From: CAYZZU01 sp964483105
Lineage (GTDB): Bacteria > CG2-30-53-67
NCBI GenBank assembly: GCA_964483105.1
Contig: CAYZZU010000017.1
Location: 1-53,432 of the forward strand
Length of the DNA stretch: 53,432 nucleotides
Direction: 5' to 3'
Positions 50,886 to 53,432 of this stretch are shown piece by piece. Made by a program: the position numbers and the translations under genes. The notes below the pieces were generated by a model that was not told where the DNA came from, did not search any database, and was given only the letters and a program-made list of their open reading frames with translations. Within the stretch, counting starts at the first letter, position 1, and every line of letters starts with the position of its first letter.

Positions 50886-52967
50886 TTACGCGGTTTTCTT
50901 TTTCTCCGAATAGGTTTTGATCAGCTCTTCGGCTATGCCCCGAGGGACCGGCTTGTAGCGGGAGAACTCCATGGTGAATTCCGCCTTCCCCTGTGTGGAG
51001 GAACGGAGGACCGTGGAGTATCCGAACATATCGGCAAGAGGGACCTCGGCTTCGATTACGGAGAAGGTCCCGTCCTCGGTGACACCGGAGATCATTCCTC
51101 TTCGCTGATTCAACGTGGCGAGGATAGCGCCCTGAAATTCGGAAGGCCCTTCCACGACAACCTTCATGACCGGTTCGAGGATGATCGGTTTTGCCTTGGC
51201 ATAGGCCTCCTGAAAAGCTCCGATGGAGGCCAGTTGAAACGCGATATCCGAAGAATCAACGGAGTGAGATGCCCCATCGTTGATGGTGACCTGGATTCCA
51301 GTGATCGGAAATCCGATCAGACTTCCTTTTTGCAGGCTGGCCCGGAAGCCTTTCTCACAGGCGGAGATAAACTCCGAAGGGATGGCGCCCCCCTTGATCT
51401 CGTCCACAAAGGAGAAATCACCGTCGGCATAGGGCTCGATGAAGCCGGCGACCCGGCCGTATTGTCCCGAACCTCCCGTCTGTTTCTTATGAGTATAGTT
51501 GAACTCCGCTTTCCGGGAAATGGTCTCCCGGTAGGCCACCTGCGGCATACCGGTTTCCACCTCCGCGTTGTACTCCCGTTTCATCCGTTCAATATAAACA
51601 TCCAGATGCAGTTCCCCCATCCCCGAGATGATCGTTTCGCCGCTTTCCGGATCCACGTAACTACGGAAGGTCGGATCTTCCTTGCAGAAACGGTTCAACG
51701 CCTTGGACATATTGACCTGCGACTTGTTGTCCTGAGGGGTCACGGTCAGACTGATCACCGGTTCGGGAATGTGCATGGAGGACATTGTGTAATTGAGTTC
51801 TCCTGATGTGAAGGTGTCTCCGGACGCGCAGTCGATCCCGAAAAGGGCCACGATATCCCCGCTTTCGGACTGCTCGATGTCTTCCATGTTGTCGGCATGC
51901 ATTCGGACCAGGCGGCCGACCTTGAATTTCCTGCCGGTGCGCGTGTTGTACAGAGTGTCGCCCTTCCCGATTCTTCCCTGATAAATCCGGATGTATGTGA
52001 GCTGACCGTATCGCCCGTCTTCCAACTTAAAGGCCAGGGCCACTGTCGGGTCATCGGATGAGTTGGTTAAGGTCACCTCTTCTTCTTCATGGTCGAGATC
52101 CAGGGCCGTATTCGTCACTTCTTCCGGGCTCGGGAGGTAGAAGTTGACCGCGTTGAGCAGGTTCTGGATCCCCTTGTTTTTATAGGCGGACCCCAGGAAC
52201 ACAGGAGTCAGGGAAAGGGAGAGGGTCCCCTTGCGGACGGCGTCATGGATCAGTTCTTCCGTAACCCGTTCCTCCAGAATGGCCTCGGTCAACTCATCGG
52301 AAAACATGGAAACGACATCCAGCATTTCCTCCCGTCGTTTTTCCGCCTCTTCCCGAAGGTTTTCGGGAATTTCTTCAATTCGGACCTTTTCGCCGTTGTC
52401 CCCATCAAAGTAATAGGCCTTCATGCTGACCAGATCGACCAGTCCCTCCAGGTCGGCTTCCAGTCCGATCGGAATCTGCATGGCCACGGCGTTGTGATTC
52501 AGCTTCTCCCGAAGTTGTTGGATCACCCGGTCCGGGTTCGCTCCGGAACGGTCACATTTGTTGATGAAGGCGATCCGTGGAACCTTGTATCGGCTCATCT
52601 GGCGATCCACGGTAATCGACTGGGACTGCACGCCTCCAACGGAACAGAGCACTAAAATGGCACCATCCAGGACCCGGAGCGCACGTTCCACCTCAATGGT
52701 GAAATCCACGTGACCCGGTGTGTCGATAATATTGATGGAGGTCTCTTTCCATTCACAGAATGTGGCCGCGGAGGTAATGGTAATCCCGCGTTCCTTCTCG
52801 AGCTCCATGAAGTCCATGGTGGCGCCGACCCCATCTTTGCCCTTGACATCGTGAATCGCGTGAATACGGTTCGTGTAAAAAAGAATCCTTTCAGTCAAGG
52901 TGGTCTTCCCTGAATCGATATGGGCGCTGATTCCGATGTTCCGTAATTTGCTCTGTTCAGATTTCAT
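50886..52967 (-). CDS. fusA: Elongation factor G (spdEFG1-like)
   Basis: This 693-residue GTPase drives translocation on the ribosome. The G1 motif is GISAHIDSGKTTLTERILFY, G2 and G3 lie in ERGITITSAATF and IIDTPGHVDFTIEVERALRV, and G4 is FINKCDRSGANPDR. HIDSGKT, rather than HIDAGKT, with KGKDGVGATMDFMELEKERG is typical of the spdEFG1/mitochondrial EFG1 lineage of spirochaetes, planctomycetes and deltaproteobacteria, in which a second EF-G handles recycling. ATG 52967 follows GAGGAAGGGG. It is not in a str operon here. Confidence 0.95.
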   Translation of the reverse strand: MKSEQSKLRNIGISAHIDSGKTTLTERILFYTNRIHAIHDVKGKDGVGATMDFMELEKERGITITSAATFCEWKETSINIIDTPGHVDFTIEVERALRVLDGAILVLCSVGGVQSQSITVDRQMSRYKVPRIAFINKCDRSGANPDRVIQQLREKLNHNAVAMQIPIGLEADLEGLVDLVSMKAYYFDGDNGEKVRIEEIPENLREEAEKRREEMLDVVSMFSDELTEAILEERVTEELIHDAVRKGTLSLSLTPVFLGSAYKNKGIQNLLNAVNFYLPSPEEVTNTALDLDHEEEEVTLTNSSDDPTVALAFKLEDGRYGQLTYIRIYQGRIGKGDTLYNTRTGRKFKVGRLVRMHADNMEDIEQSESGDIVALFGIDCASGDTFTSGELNYTMSSMHIPEPVISLTVTPQDNKSQVNMSKALNRFCKEDPTFRSYVDPESGETIISGMGELHLDVYIERMKREYNAEVETGMPQVAYRETISRKAEFNYTHKKQTGGSGQYGRVAGFIEPYADGDFSFVDEIKGGAIPSEFISACEKGFRASLQKGSLIGFPITGIQVTINDGASHSVDSSDIAFQLASIGAFQEAYAKAKPIILEPVMKVVVEGPSEFQGAILATLNQRRGMISGVTEDGTFSVIEAEVPLADMFGYSTVLRSSTQGKAEFTMEFSRYKPVPRGIAEELIKTYSEKKKTA

Positions 52968-53022
52968 TTCCCCTTCCTCTCTGAAATCATGGTCCGGCGT
53001 GGTCCGAGTCCGAACCGAATGC

Positions 53023-53059
53023 AAAAAAAATCTGGATTAGTAGAAATCAATCCAGATTT
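53023..53059 (-). terminator. Terminator-like hairpin at the start of the fusA leader
   Basis: On the minus strand AAATCTGGATT (53059-53049) and AATCCAGATTT (53038-53028) form an 11 bp stem with a 10 nt loop, followed by eight T residues in all. It begins within a few bases of the expected start of transcription and 60 bp before the fusA ATG. Confidence 0.65.
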
Positions 53060-53069
53060 CAAATTTAGT

Positions 53070-53098
53070 AATGTACAAAAATTTTTAACCCATGTCAA
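53070..53098 (-). promoter_or_regulatory. fusA promoter
   Basis: On the minus strand TTGACA (53098-53093), 17 bp spacer and TACATT (53075-53070). The -35 box begins 16 bp after the end of repeat copy 2. Confidence 0.7.
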
Positions 53099-53114
53099 GA
53101 AAAATTTGTTCCCC

Positions 53115-53432
53115 AAATCCAGCGACAGAAATGTTCAGATCGTTTTGTTGAGGAAGCTCGTTTTGAAAAGTGTCCGGTGGCCCTCTTCGCAAACAGAGCG
53201 GCATTCGAGCGCCGCGGAGCCGCCTTGTCTGCGTTATGCTCCCCGCGACATACCGCAGGGGGGTATGCCTCACTCGCAAGCCTTGACGAGACAGCCCCGC
53301 GTCCCTCTCGGTGCGGCGCTCCGTTTACGAAAAGGACCACTGAACATGCTTCGCATGGTCTCCCCTTCGGGGCGACACGATCTCGCCCTTTTTCCCTCTC
53401 CTTCTGCGATGCTCGGCTGCGTGACAGGGGGG
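53115..53432 (-). repeat. Dispersed GC-rich repeat, copy 2 (inverted relative to copy 1)
   Basis: This is the reverse complement of the repeat at 10829-11180, nearly identical over 53115-53365, and may continue beyond the window edge. It lacks the roughly 40 base segment of copy 1 near the outer end. Read in repeat orientation it ends just before the fusA promoter, as copy 1 ends just before the promoter of the tubulin-like gene. Confidence 0.8.

Overview
The window reads as about 53 kb of a GC-rich chromosome from a Gram-negative bacterium of deltaproteobacterial (Desulfobacterota-like) type. This is inferred from an EF-G of the HIDSGKT class known from spirochaetes, planctomycetes and deltaproteobacteria, a FadL outer-membrane transporter, lipoproteins, a c-di-GMP-I riboswitch and a sulfur-relay gene set. 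No 16S rRNA gene is present, so the assignment is only approximate.

Layout. 1-1235: 5' part of a KefB-type antiporter followed by a scar holding three gene remnants (an unknown C-terminus, the left end and N-terminus of an ISNCY-like transposase, and a decapitated DUF2905 gene). 1180-10794: MsrA-MsrB fusion, a hypothetical gene, an MBL-fold hydrolase, a small membrane gene with an in-frame TGA and a SECIS-like hairpin, a molybdopterin oxidoreductase behind a perfect CRP-like palindrome, the slipin/NfeD pair and a ClC channel. 10829-13771: one copy of a 350 bp repeat, a tubulin/FtsZ-like GTPase with HEAT-like tail, a LOG-like protein, a c-di-GMP-I riboswitch with terminator but no gene behind it, and tRNA-Gly(CCC). 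13893-16496: znuABC-type metal uptake operon. 17304-30016: a nearly complete fatty-acid uptake and beta-oxidation locus (thiolase, FadB-like fusion, two acyl-CoA dehydrogenases, ETF beta and alpha, acyl-CoA synthetase, FadL), interrupted by a nucleotidyltransferase pair and a one-helix protein between the ETF genes. 30011-40845: NhaA, hybrid histidine kinase, HMA protein, TPR lipoprotein, nitroreductase, cysE-ispF-ispD and two glycosyltransferases.

40917-43144: two coupled genes that together correspond to the cyanobacterial fusion enzyme AgrE/ArgZ, giving a likely arginine-to-ornithine-to-proline route. 43549-49705: the most unusual stretch, a one-strand cluster that begins with an IscR/Rrf2 protein lacking its DNA-binding half but keeping three cysteines, then a threonine-synthase-like enzyme, a MoaD/ThiS sulfur carrier, two NIL-domain proteins, an E1-like MoeB/ThiF enzyme, a JAMM protease, DsrE/DsrF/DsrH-like proteins, TusA and a CysK-like synthase. 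Together these look like a protein-thiocarboxylate route to cysteine or homocysteine joined to a persulfide relay. 49715-53098: zinc-ribbon protein, KaiC/RecA-like ATPase and fusA, whose leader starts with an apparent terminator hairpin. 53115-53432: second, inverted copy of the 350 bp repeat.

Starts were chosen from ribosome-binding sites, overlap with neighbours and family lengths. All identifications are from reading the sequence; no database search was run.
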